From positions 40,054,501 to 40,118,500 of the forward strand of contig OX419761.1 of the NCBI GenBank assembly GCA_948567375.1: 64,000 nucleotides of DNA, in the 5' to 3' direction. Positions 21,290 to 31,600 of this stretch are shown here, one piece after another; the first letter of the stretch is position 1; each line of letters opens with the position of its first letter. Below the pieces are notes generated by a model. It was not told where the DNA came from. It saw only the letters and a list, made by a program, of their open reading frames with translations, and did not search any database. Position numbers and translations under genes: made by a program. The stretch is from Lunularia cruciata. Taxonomy: Eukaryota; Streptophyta; Marchantiopsida; Lunulariales; Lunulariaceae.

Positions 21290-22014
21290 TCCTCTTTTCT
21301 ATACAAGGGTGTTTTTGGGCAGTGATGAGCATCTTCATGGATTTAGAATAAGGTTTAAGTTATTGCAGGTTCATCCATGTACTGAGTTTGTGAGTTCTTG
21401 GGACAAGAATTCATGCATAGGTTTGGTCAAGGGGAGGCAATTTCAATTGATTGTGGATGTAGTTAGAGATGCACTAACAATGCAAAGGGGGAAGGCACCA
21501 AGAGGGAAGACACCAAGACTATTCCTTACACAATTGTTTCATATTGGTTTCCCAAAGAGACAGGGTTGCAAAGAGATATTTGGCAAGGCAATGTGTGTTT
21601 CCTACTTTTAGTGCTTTCTTCTAATTGATGGATGAACTTGTGACACCAACTATTTGGCTCAAGATTTTACATGGGCATTTGGTTCTCAACACCAAGACAA
21701 AGTTGAGGAGATTTGGTGTGGAGGATTATGATTGGAGGGAGCTTGCATTTTGAGCTATCATTGCAAAGATGGGGAGTTTGCAAAGCCAATTGAGGAGACC
21801 TAAGGAGTGTAGGTTCAAAGTCACCTTCCTATGGCATATACTCACTCACCTCTTTGTGGAGAGAGGTTTCATTCTTAAGGAGGAAGTGATATACTTGAGT
21901 GATGGAGAAGAGGAGATTATATGCAATGAAGAGGATGATGATGATCATGAAGATGTAGAGAGTGAGGATGAGGACAAGAGTGTTGATGATGGGGTGGATG
22001 AGGATAATGAGTGA
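21290..22014 (+). pseudogene. Decayed frame of unknown function with acidic C-terminal tail
   Basis: Frames 21234-21611 and 21619-22014 read as parts of one protein of about 240 residues with a stop near 21753. The last 27 residues are almost all Asp and Glu (EEDDDDHEDVESEDED), ending at the stop after 22014. No family recognised. The style fits an accessory open reading frame of a plant retroelement, but no LTR pair was found for it. A frame rich in Ser and Pro continues at 22207-22470. Confidence 0.35.
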
Positions 22015-22848
22015 TTGATTAGATTTTAATTTTGGCATATATTTGTATGTTTTTCATTGAAAACATACAAATTTCTATTGTATATACCATTACTTGATTT
22101 AATAAATGTATTAATTTAACATGCCTTAATTTATAAGCTTGTGTATTTAGTGAGGTTTACTTGATTCAAAAGTGAATTTTACTTGATGGATGACTAAATA
22201 TACCACTTGGGAATAGGTGTTCAAAAGATTTGTGTTGAGACACATGCCTTACCAATAGTGAGGTTGTTGAGTGATAGCTCTAAGGAGAGAGTTCCTTCTC
22301 CATCTTCATCCTTTGAGATAGCTCCCTCTCCTTCTTCTTCACCTTCTCTCCTTTGTCCATCTATGGAGGGATTACCTCACCTCATGCACTTTAAGGTACC
22401 TTCATCCTCTTCTTGTTTTGTTGACATCACTCCTTCCAAAATTGTATCACGTGTAGGGTTTGTACCATGACATCCATTATTGTCAACTGATCATCTCAGA
22501 CCAAGTATAAGTATGCCTTGACACATGTTGTCTACAAAGCATATGAACATTCCCTCCAAGCCAAGTATCCACTCTCTTGTGCCATAGCAAACACTATGTC
22601 TCTAATAGCATCCTAGGTAGCTATCGTCTATCCTCTATCCTCCAAAAGGACATTGTGTCATATGGATTGTTGCCGCATCTAGTGTAGAACCACACTCACA
22701 AGTGAGTAATGAAGATGCAGAAAGGTGGACCAAACCTAAGTGAAACCTTATCGCTATAGAGAAAGTAGTTGGTGTGAGTCAAAATGCCTTATTCTACTAT
22801 CAAGCTAGGATCCAAGAGCTTGCATCCTTGTTGGAGCAAGAGCAAAGA
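22015..22848 (+). other. Unassigned sequence with a Ser/Pro-rich frame
   Basis: A plus-strand frame at 22207-22470 encodes a low-complexity Ser/Pro-rich segment. The rest has many stops. The same sequence block resumes after the split R4 LTR at 29054, where a frame with SLSCRNNIWREKDPSS lies at 29079-29279. It may be the interior of one old element of unknown type. Confidence 0.3.
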
Positions 22849-23353
22849 TGTCGTGCGTATATACATTGCTACAAAACATACATCGTTATCAACATCATAC
22901 ACTATAGAAGCACAACTCACACATCAGTCATACATAAAATCTAAAGTGCCACAATAATCAGTTCATTTACACCACTCAAATCAAGTCAACTTAGATCATT
23001 GCTTGACCTATCACTCTATAAATTGCCAACAATTGGGCACTGATTACAGTCAAGCCACACCCACTCTAGCTAAGAGAATCTAGGTGACACTCACCGGCCT
23101 TGGTCCACCATAGCTAGGAACTTGAAGGCTCAACACCAAATAAGTGAGCTCTTTGGAGCTACACTATGGAAGTATACTCCCTAGACTCAAGCTAGGTTTC
23201 AAACCCTAATAGTTCTACTGACGGCACACCCAATGGTGCAAAGTGACGGTGGACCCCACCATGAAGTCAGTGCCCCAAACACAAAATCTGACCGTTGGAA
23301 AGTAGTCTATGAGTAATTGCTAAAATACCTCTAACCACTATCACTACAACTCT

Positions 23354-23779
23354 TGTCAAAGACCAAATCTGAGGAGAGAAATAGGAGAATGGAAACTCAC
23401 ATTGGGACACTTGAATGAGGGAAAACTTCAAATGCCTAGCATGAGCTTTGGCTTTGGTATTTATAGGTAGCATACAAGGCCCTTGAGAAGCTTCTCAAGA
23501 AGCTTCCTCAAGCCGCTTTCTTAGAGTGCAAGCCAAGTTAACTAGGAAGCTTCTCAAGAAGCTTCCTTCTAGAAGCCGCCTACTTGGTATGGAAACTGAG
23601 CTAGTTAGAAGCTTCTAGAAGCTTCCTTCTAGAAGCTTCTTACTTGAGGTGCAAGCTAAGCTAGCCAGGAAGCTTCCCAAGAAGCTTCCTAGATACTTCC
23701 AAAATATTCTAGGCTAATTTGTCTTATGTGCTACTTCATAAGCCCGACTAACTTTGTTGCTAAACTCCATATTATTACA
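23354..23779 (-). repeat. 3' LTR of chromovirus B
   Basis: Starts TGTCAAAGACC and ends ATTATTACA. Contains the GAAGCTTCTAGAAGCTTC array near 23609 but has AAAATATTC in place of the conserved GAATATTC element. Confidence 0.9.
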
Positions 23780-26456
23780 TATTCCCCCGCCGCTAGTTGG
23801 TGATATCCTCATTGCTAGTGAAGCTTCAAATTCTTGGATGGCCTGCTGTGCATTCTTGAGGTGAGAAAGAGGTTCCCATGTGGCATCATGAAGGGGATAC
23901 CCTTTCCAAAGAACTTTATACTCCGTATGTTGGCGACGGCCTTGTTGAATATAGCGACGTGCAAGGATACAATCAACTTTGTACTCCTCATGATCATTGA
24001 TAGGGACAGGAAGAGGGGGAGGTTGGACTTGAGAGGAAAAGGAAGAGGGGTTAGGAACAAAGGGTTTCAACTTGGAAACATGCAAGACAGGATGGATACG
24101 CATGTGACAAGGCAAGGCAAGTCGATAAGCAACAAGAGAGACAATTTGGGTGATATCAAAGGGTCTTATCCAATTAAGGGCAAGTTTACAAACTTGGGTA
24201 TCAAGTGGGAGAGGGAGGTTACTAGAGGATAACATGTCTTTATCACTAACTTCAAAGGGGAGATCATGACAATGGTGGTCTGCATATTTTTTTTGGTGAT
24301 TTTGAGCAACAAGGAGGTGAGACTTGGCTTGTTGGAGAGATTGAGATATAGTGGTCAAGAATGTGGAAGTATGAGGAACCTAAGATAGAAGGAGAGCAAG
24401 AAGAGAATTTGGAAAAAGCGGATCTTGGCCAAAATTGAGAAAAAAAGGAGAAAATCCGGTGCTTGCTTGTTTGGAATTGTTATAGGAAATTTTGTAACTG
24501 TAAGACATTCATATGACCCAATTGGTATGATGGACATTGATAAAGGCACGCAACATATCCTCCAATGTACAATTTTTCACATTTGGTTTGTCCATCAGTT
24601 TGAGGATGATAGGCCGTGGACAAAGCAAGCTTGGTGTTGAGTATCTGGAAGAGTGCTTGCCAAAACTTCCCGGTAAATCAAGGATCACAGCTGGAGATGA
24701 GTACATGTGGCATCCCATGATGCTTGAAGACATTGTCAAAGTAGATTTGCGCTAAGGTTGGAGCATCCACGGTATCACAGGTTGGTGCTAAGTGGATTTG
24801 CTTACTAAGCTTATCTACAAACACCATGATTGCAATGTGTTCTTGTTTTGTCTCTGGCAAGGATGTGATGAGATCCAAGCTCACATGCTCCCAACAAGCG
24901 GATGGAATGTCAAGTGGTTGAAGGAGTCCACTCGGCTTCTGGTTGCTGGCCTTGTTACGTTGGTAGCTCTCACACGATTGGACAAATTCTTGAACATCTT
25001 GTGTCATGTTGGGCCACCACAATTGATGTTGGAGGGTGCTCAAGGTCTTGTCCACACCCATGTGACCAGCGATGGGTAAATCATGGGCTTCTTGAAGGCA
25101 CCCAAGTCAAAGATCACCTTTAGCTAGAACATAGATCCAGTCCTCATGGAATAAAAGGCCCTCCTTGATGGAGAAGGTGTTGTACTCCTTATCGCATGCC
25201 ATAAGGAGACCATGTACCATTTGGAAGAAGGGATCTTGGTGAAGAGCTGACTGAAACTCATTTTGGACCTTGGAGTCAACTGATACCGTTGAAATTGCCG
25301 CTATGATGAGAGGAAGAGACTTCAAATGAGTTCATTGTGATAAAGCATCAAGGATGACATAGAACCAACCTGGTTTGTACTCAAGTTTGATGTCATACAA
25401 TTGGAGTTGTTCCTCCCCATCCATGATGTCTACTCTTCATGTGTTCCAAGTGTAAGGTCTGCAACAATGGCTTGTGATCAATTTGCATGATCACTTGTTT
25501 CTCTAGGAGATAATGCCTCCATATCTTGGTGGCATATACCATTGAAAGTTGTTCCTGATCTTGAGTAGAGTTATTTCTTTCAGTTGTATTTAGTCGGCGT
25601 GACACAAAGGCAATAGGATGTAGTCCATCTAGAAATTCTTATTGCAACACAGCTCCAATTGCAAAGTTAGAAGCATCAAAATCAACCACACAAGGTAGTT
25701 GAGGATCATATGGTTGAAGAATGGGTCTTGAAGACACCAGATGCTTTAACTTTTGGAATGCTTCTTCATGCTTGGTGGTCCACTAGAAGCTCAAGTTCTT
25801 TCCCAAGAGGTCAGTCAATGGTGCAACCACATGAGCATAATAATGGATGAACCGTCGGTAAAACTGGCCAATCCATTGAATGCTTGTACTTTTGTAGCAT
25901 CCTTTGGGGTAGGCCAATCAATAATGGCCTTGATCTTCTCTTCTTCCATCTTGATCCCCTCTGATGAGATCTTATGACCCAAGAAGGTAACCTCCTTCTG
26001 CCAAAAGGCACACTTTGACTTCTTGTAATAAAATTTCCACTGTCATAGTCGTCTTAGGACTTCTTGCACATGATTCACTTGTTCTGCCTCTATCTTGCTA
26101 TAGATTAAGATATCATCCAAGAACACCACCACAGACCGATCCAAAAGTCCATCCAACACCCGATGCATCTGATCCATGAAGATTGCTGGAGCATTAGTGA
26201 GTCCAAAAGGTAGAACTCGCCACTCAAAATGCCCATACCTTTTGCAAAAGGCAGTCTTTTGCACATCCTCTCTATCAATAGGAATTTGCCAATAGCCGCT
26301 ACAAAGATCCAACTTGGAAAAGTAGCATGCTCTACTTAGTTGATCAAGCAAGTCATTGATCCAAGGCAAGAGATATGTATTCTTCACGGTTTGCTTATTG
26401 ATAGAGCCCACGATAATCAATACAAAAACAAAGTCCTCCATCCTTCTTTGGAACAA
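23714..26456 (-). pseudogene. Pol of chromovirus B, downstream part (RT, RNase H, integrase, chromodomain)
   Basis: RT is best seen at 26043-26456, where ITNDLLDQLS-like fingers lead to FLDDILIYS with the two catalytic Asp. RNase H follows around 25400-25720. Integrase zinc and core regions lie at 24678-25061 (MGVDKTLSTLQHQLWWPN, CESYQRN, VLISSCDP). The final frame, 23714-24358, has the integrase C-terminus and a chromodomain reading YKVLWKGYPLHDATWEPLSH. That frame runs on through the polypurine tract and 66 bases into the 3' LTR before a stop at 23714. Several stops and shifts separate the pieces. Confidence 0.85.
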
Positions 26457-26516
26457 ATAGTATTGGTGCTCCCCAAGGAGAGGTACTATGTTGTATGAAG
26501 TCCTTCTCCAACAACT

Positions 26517-27400
26517 CTATAAGTGTTGTTTGCAACTCCTCCAACTCCTTTGGTGAGAGCCAAAGATCGGTCTACTCACTAGAGTATTCCTTGGCAATAA
26601 CTCAATCTTGAAGGGCATACATCGATCGGAGGGTAATCCCTTTGGCAGATCACTCGGAAACACATCTGCAAACTCCTTAACTATCTGATCAACCATTGCT
26701 TGATGAGGCTCTTGGTCCTCCATAGATTGTTCTTGTGCAATCGGCTTGATCCACATCTCGAATACAGACTTATCTTCCTCCAAAGCTTGCTCTATGGTTG
26801 CTTTACTAACAAACTTCCCTTCTAGGGACTCATCTCTCTTCCAAGCTTGCTCCATGGTTGCCTTCTTGGCAAACTTCCCATCTTGGGACTCCACTCCCTT
26901 CAAGGTTTTCTCTATGGCTACCTTCTTGACAAACTTCCCATCTTCGGACTGACTATTCTTAGGTATCTTACTCAAAGGTGCCAGACAACCTAATCGGAAA
27001 TTCCTATCTTGGTGTTGTACTTGAATTTGGCATCGGGTCCAATCAAATTGAACCTTATGAAGTTCAAGCCAAGGTAGACCCAAAATGATATCATAGTGTA
27101 GAGGTGCTACTACAAACCTCATACACTCCAAATACTCCTTGCCAATCTTGAAGGTAATAGGATGCAAGGTGCGGAATGCAGAACACTTTCTACCATCTTC
27201 CATCATTGAACTACTTCTAATCACTGGCTTGATAGGAATACCCAATTCCTTTGCTACTTGCATAGACATGCGATTCTCTAACCTTCTAGAATCAACCAAA
27301 ATCCTACAACCCGGATTAGATATCATACCTTGCAAGTGAAGCAAACTTGCATAAGTCAAGCCTTCAATCCCATTGGAACTAATCAAGCTCCCAGTAGGCG
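26517..27400 (-). pseudogene. Protease and repeat linker of chromovirus B Pol
   Basis: A 289-codon open frame (26517-27386). Residues near 24-45 read GCRILVDSRRLEN, the aspartic protease active site with DSR where D-S/T-G is usual. ILGLPWLELH follows near residue 97. Then come three 20-residue repeats (KFVKKVAIEKTLKGVESQDG and relatives) encoded by 60-bp units. The first RT residues follow (LPSDRCMPFKIELLPRNT), after which the frame shifts. Confidence 0.75.
26795..26960 (-). repeat. 60-bp tandem repeat coding a 20-residue linker repeat
   Basis: Units start at 26795, 26855 and 26915 (each beginning TGG on the plus strand), exactly 60 bases apart, so the reading frame is kept. The same array occurs in A (about 8344-8540), C (47880-48020) and D (54060-54235). 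Confidence 0.85.
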
Positions 27401-27469
27401 GCTTGAAATCTCCTATTGGGATTCCTTATTTCCCTGATCATTCCACTCCACAGCCTCCACTTGGGCAAC

Positions 27470-28314
27470 TTGTCGAGGTCATCCATTCTTGAATGGACAT
27501 TCAGCAATGTGATGCCCCAATTGGCGACAATAAAAACAACCACCATTTTGTTGCAATTTCTCTCTATCTGCCGTGCCAAGTGGTCTTTGTTGAATGGCAT
27601 CAATCTCCATTGGTGCTGGCTGCTCCACTTGTGTGTAGTGTATTGGTAGGCTTTGTGGAGGTCAAGGTCAAGACCAAGTTGTTGCCACCAAGGAATCAAA
27701 ATGTTTGGCCAACCACATGACTTCCTCCAAGTGTTGTGGCTCTTGCATGGTTACCTCTAATTTGGTTCTCACCTTCAAGCCCCTCACAAATTGATCTAGA
27801 GCTTCACCTTCCAATATATCTGGAATTTGCATGATGGTGTTTTGGAATTGTGTGATGTAACTTCTTATAGAGCCAATCTGTTTCAACTCTGCCAACTTAT
27901 CCCGTGCAGCTTGTGTGGCATTTATAGCTTGGAACCGACTATTGTGCTCTTGAATTTTGCCCATGTCAAGGTTGGTGCAATAATTTATTGTTCCGCTTGC
28001 TCCACTTGGAATCTCCACCATAGCTTTGCTACTCCATCCAATTGGCTAGAAGCCAAGAGAACCTATTTTTGCTCGTCTTGTAGATTGGTAGCTTCAAAAT
28101 AACGTGCACAATCAAACACAAAATTCTCCACTAAACCCAAAAGATTCTTGCCTTCAAATACCTTGGGTTTAGGGAATCTGATCCAATCTTCTCCTTCTCG
28201 AATTGGTACTCTCTCTACCTGCTCTTGTCGTTGAAGATCTTGTTCATCCAACAATCGAGTAAGGTGCTCAATTTGTTGCTGCATAGCAAGGATAACATTG
28301 GGTATTGCCGCCAT
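27470..28314 (-). pseudogene. Gag of chromovirus B
   Basis: Gag starts at the ATG ending at 28314 (MAAIPNVILAMQQQIEHLT), in frame with a capsid region GKNLLGLVENFVFDCARYFEA. A shift near 28040 moves it to the frame 27668-28021 (YITQFQNTIMQIPDILEG). The nucleocapsid keeps a perfect CCHC knuckle, CFYCRQLGHHIAEC, at 27497-27538. One knuckle is usual for chromoviruses. Stops and shifts make it non-functional as written. Confidence 0.8.
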
Positions 28315-28700
28315 GGTTGCTACTCTATCACACCACTCCCAATCTATCTAATTTATTAACATATAGAAACAACACGTCCACTATTCTCCATAAGTTGCAA
28401 CCGGAAGCACCAAGGGTTCCTCAGATATGGTGATCATATGCAGAAAATCTTGTCCAAAGTGTGAGGTGATGAATTGTGTGAAACGATGCTTAGGTAGTAC
28501 TTGGATGCAAAAATGGTTTGGTGGAAGTGGATTTGGTGGTCCATAAATTCCATCCATCTCATTCTTGCTCTGACACCAATGTAAAAGACCGAATCCAAAG
28601 AGAGAAATAGGAGAATGGAAGCTCACATTGGGACACTTGAATGAGGAAAAACTCCAAATGCGGAAAAACTCCGAATGCCTAGCATGAGCTTTGGCTTTGG

Positions 28701-28709
28701 TATTTATAG
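28701..28709 (-). promoter_or_regulatory. TATA box in the 5' LTR of chromovirus B
   Basis: CTATAAATA on the minus strand, conserved at the same place in the LTRs of C and D (for example near 49056-49064). Transcription would start about 30 bases further toward lower coordinates. Inferred from sequence and position only. Confidence 0.65.
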
Positions 28710-28836
28710 GTAACATACAAGGCCCTTGAGAAGCTTCTCAAGAAGCTTTCTCAAGCCGCTTTCTTAGAGTGCAAGCCAAGTTAACTAGGAAGCTTCTCAA
28801 GAAGCCGCCTACTTGGCATGAAAGCTAAGCTAGTTG

Positions 28837-28938
28837 GAAGCTTCTAGAAGCTTCCTTCTAGAAGCTACTTACTTGAGGTGCAAGCTAAGCTAGCCAGGAA
28901 GCTTCCCAAGAAGCTTCCTAGATACTTCTAGAATATTC
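28837..28938. promoter_or_regulatory. Heat-shock-element-like arrays in the 5' LTR of chromovirus B
   Basis: GAAGCTTCTAGAAGCTTC at 28837-28854 is four alternating GAA/TTC units at perfect spacing (GAAnnTTCnnGAAnnTTC). TTCTAGAATATTC at 28926-28938 is three more. Perfect spacing of at least three units is the consensus for heat-shock factor trimers. Both lie 130 to 230 bases upstream of the TATA box. Binding is inferred. Confidence 0.6.
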
Positions 28939-29053
28939 TAGGATAATTTTTCTTATGTGCTACTTCGTAAGCCCGACCAACTTCATCGTTAAACTCCATA
29001 TTGTTACAACTCTAGTGTCCGAACAATCTAGATGCAATACTACAAGCGTGACA

Positions 29054-29399
29054 AAGACATGCTCTAGTAGCCTGAGGAATGGACAAGTCAACTACAAGAG
29101 AATGTTTTGTATGCTCACACTATCTCTCCATCAAGGAAGACTATAAACCTCTAGTCCACTATGACGATAGTGAAGCAAAAGATAAACGGTCCTTGTATGC
29201 TAGTGGAGATAGATTATCTCTATCCTGCCGCAATAACATCTGGAGAGAAAAGGATCCCTCTTCCACCTTTATCACATAAGTTTCCAAAATTGGCCTATCA
29301 ACAAGTACAAAACAAGAGGAAAGTAGGGATGCCAAGAGAGCTCAACTACCCAAAAACACTATAGGTGGTGTCTCCTCCATGGATAGCAAACCAACACCT
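29054..29399 (+). other. Unassigned interior of an old element
   Basis: Continues the sequence before the split R4 LTR. Plus-strand frames 29079-29279 and 29161-29364 overlap and match no family I know. It stops at the R3 LTR start. Confidence 0.3.
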
Positions 29400-30165
29400 T
29401 GTAATACCAAGAGCTAGCCATATGATCTAGATGTTGAAATTTGGTTTGGTAACATTTGGAATGATGTTATACATGATAGTCAAAAATGATCAGGTAGAAG
29501 TATCACCAAAAAGGTACTTCTACTAATAGGATAGAAACCAAAATATACTTGAAAACTTTAGAACCAATAGCTAAACATATGATTTTTAAAGGTGAGAATT
29601 GGTTTGGTAACATCTGGAAGGATGTTACACATGATGGACTGAATAGATCAGAAAAATATATCACCAAAAGGGGACTTCTACTAATAGAGTAGGAACCAAA
29701 ATATGCTTGAAATCTTTGAAGGCAATTTCGGAGGCTTAAACGAATGAATTAGGCCTCAAAAATGTGAAGTACCCCCCCCCCCCCTCCCAAACAATGAAAA
29801 GGCTGGCCTTCCTCCCCCCTACTTTGTCTCATTGAAGGCTTTCCAATGGTACCTCACCCACATGATTATGAGATTCCTATAGAAAGATTCCCTAAAAGAT
29901 TCCCTTTGGTCAAAGCTTGTTTGACCAACCAGATAGGACCATGACCAACATGTCACCCATACAAGTAAGTAATCCAAGGGTGGAGCTTGCTGAATTGTCA
30001 CCTATCTATGTGCTTAATCCTATAGTGGAGCTTCCTTGGAGGAGATCCTCTTTGTCTATATAATAAAGAGAAGATGTTCCTTTGGGGCATTGGAGGTTTG
30101 AGTATGAAATTGTGTGTTTCTCGTGGTGTGTTTCTTCTCAGGATTCATATCCTTGGAGTATTACA
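29400..30165 (+). repeat. R3 LTR, apparently complete
   Basis: The LTR starts TGTAATAC and ends GTATTACA, perfect 8-base inverted ends over 766 bases. A TATA box (TATATAATAAAG) lies near 30057-30068, as expected for a plus-strand promoter in an LTR. It contains a run of 13 C at 29772-29784 and two copies of a unit beginning near 29440 and 29590. Flanks CACCT and CCACT are not a clean duplication. Fragments occur at 3422-3864 and 39806-40258. Confidence 0.7.
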
Positions 30166-30199
30166 CCACTCCACATGAGATTGGTAGGGGTGTTTGTCA

Positions 30200-31600
30200 A
30201 CATGCCAAATCCCATGTCATACACTCAAACGTCTCTGGTCCAATAATATCACCAAAGACTCCTATAATCCTCCTATCAAAGGCTCTCAGACATGATAGGA
30301 AGGTCGAGAGGGGAACTATGCAGAGGAGATGTGTTGGTTGATGAGCAATACTAGAGGAGAGTATACCAAATGCCACCTACGGATCTCTTAGTAATGGAAG
30401 GTCATCCATATAGAGAACATCCTCTACAAGTGCAATGTCTAAGAAGCATGTGAAAAAATCCTTGGATCCTACTGGCACTCCAAGAACACATAGTCTATAT
30501 GTAGATGTGATACACCCCTCTAGAAGCTCAAGGTGGGAAGGGATACCTAAAGGAAACCATACCTTGTACTTTGACACCTTGACTCTCAAGCCTACTAGAT
30601 GTAGCTTGGTAATCAAGTAGTCAAATGCCTACCTAATCTGATCTACAAGGCTCACGTTGTGTGTATCATTTGCAAAGGACGGAAATCACAACTTAGCATG
30701 CCCAAAGTAGTAGATAGGAGAGATCTAAAGTGAGCCATGGCAAATAAGGGCCCCCTTAAAGGATCTCCTTGATGTGTACCAACAGCTGACTCCAAGACAA
30801 TGACTCCCTCTTATGAACAACCATGCTGGTAGTAAAAGGAAAAAAGAGAGCCATAAAAAGACCACGCAAAAGTAATAAGACTTGCCAAGGATCCACCAGC
30901 CTCCCTAGTCTCTCTAAAGATGGATGCTCATGAGATGCTATTAAAAGTGTTCTCAACATCCACCTATAGGACAACACACTTTAGATGGATATCTAAAAAT
31001 GCCCTAATGCTTAAAAATATAGCCTCACATCCTCCAAGTGTAGTTACTCCAGACTGATGTGCACTGAGGTGCTATTAAAAGTGAGAACAATGCTAAAGGA
31101 CAATGGTGCAGCTGACCAAGTGCAAAAAGATCTCTCCAATAGCAATTGGTCTAATGCACCCGTGTCCTTCTCCATTGTGAGAAGCCAACTAGCACCTAAC
31201 ACCCGACTAATAGACATAGGAATGTCTCCTCTTGTTATTGCTACAAACACCTGAAACAACTCGGTAAAACCACTAGAAGGATCATTTACCTAAAAGTTTT
31301 TAAGATGCTCATATACCATTCTTGACATTACTTTTGAGTAAAGGCAAGGGGTAGTGCACAATGCTTGTGCAAAAAGTGACCTATCAAGACATAAGTGCTA
31401 CTTAGGCTAATAATCTAAGACCTCTAGTGATAATCCCTCTCTTGCCATAGGATGTAGTGAGCGTAAGGCACATATAGTCTCATCAGTAGGACTAGCCATA
31501 GACAAAGGGTGTAGCACTTATGCTGCATTATTAAACTCTCCCGCTTGACCCAATTTCCTACACCATCATAATCAAGTGGACTCTATGGTATCCTATGGCA
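30200..31600 (-). pseudogene. LINE-like (non-LTR) reverse transcriptase relic
   Basis: On the minus strand, pieces of one RT occur in order. LFQVFVAITRGDIPMSISRVLGASWLLTMEKDTG-like sequence (31044-31259, read in short parts) resembles the RT-0/RT-1 region. RLVDPWQVLLLLRGL follows at 30756-30977, and a QGDP-like site lies near 30760. The active-site box near 30665-30676 reads FAND where YADD or FADD is expected. A region with HLVGLRVKVSKYKVW and RLCVLGVPVGS lies at 30377-30616. No LTR, integrase or RNase H accompanies it. Frames are broken. A family with LGVPVGS-type sequence is, from memory, common in bryophytes, algae and gymnosperms. Confidence 0.6.

Larger units (their letters stand above)
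23354..29008 (-). mobile_element. Chromovirus B: full-length Ty3/gypsy element nested in an R4 LTR
   Basis: LTRs at 23354-23779 (3') and 28580-29008 (5') enclose a complete gag-pol region. The target duplication ACTCT is exact (23349-23353 and 29009-29013). The primer site (28568-28579) reads TGGTGTCAGAGC on the minus strand, one base from the tRNA-iMet complement TGGTATCAGAGC. The polypurine tract GCGGCGGGGGAATA lies at 23780-23793. Coding frames are broken in several places but long pieces remain. Confidence 0.95.
28580..29008 (-). repeat. 5' LTR of chromovirus B
   Basis: Starts TGTAAAAGACC and ends ATTGTTACA on the plus strand. It holds a TATA box and heat-shock-element-like arrays reading toward the element on the minus strand. 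Confidence 0.9.
22849..29053 (-). repeat. R4 LTR, probably solo, split by chromovirus B
   Basis: The LTR occupies 22849-23353 and 29009-29053 with B between. On the minus strand it starts TGTCACGC (29053) and ends GCACGACA (22849), so the ends form TGTC/GACA. The rejoined length is about 545 bases, close to the copies at 11040 and 37101. Left flank AAAGA (22844-22848) and right flank AAGAC (29054-29058) would be a target duplication if one A was lost. Unrelated flanks on both sides suggest a solo LTR. Confidence 0.65.

Noticed and set aside
23834-24232. Plus-strand open frames of 100-160 codons opposite chromovirus Pol (also near 5456, 6048, 45538, 51094, 51565)
   Set aside because: They are antisense shadows of the integrase and chromodomain frames, recur at the same place in each copy and have no domain of their own.
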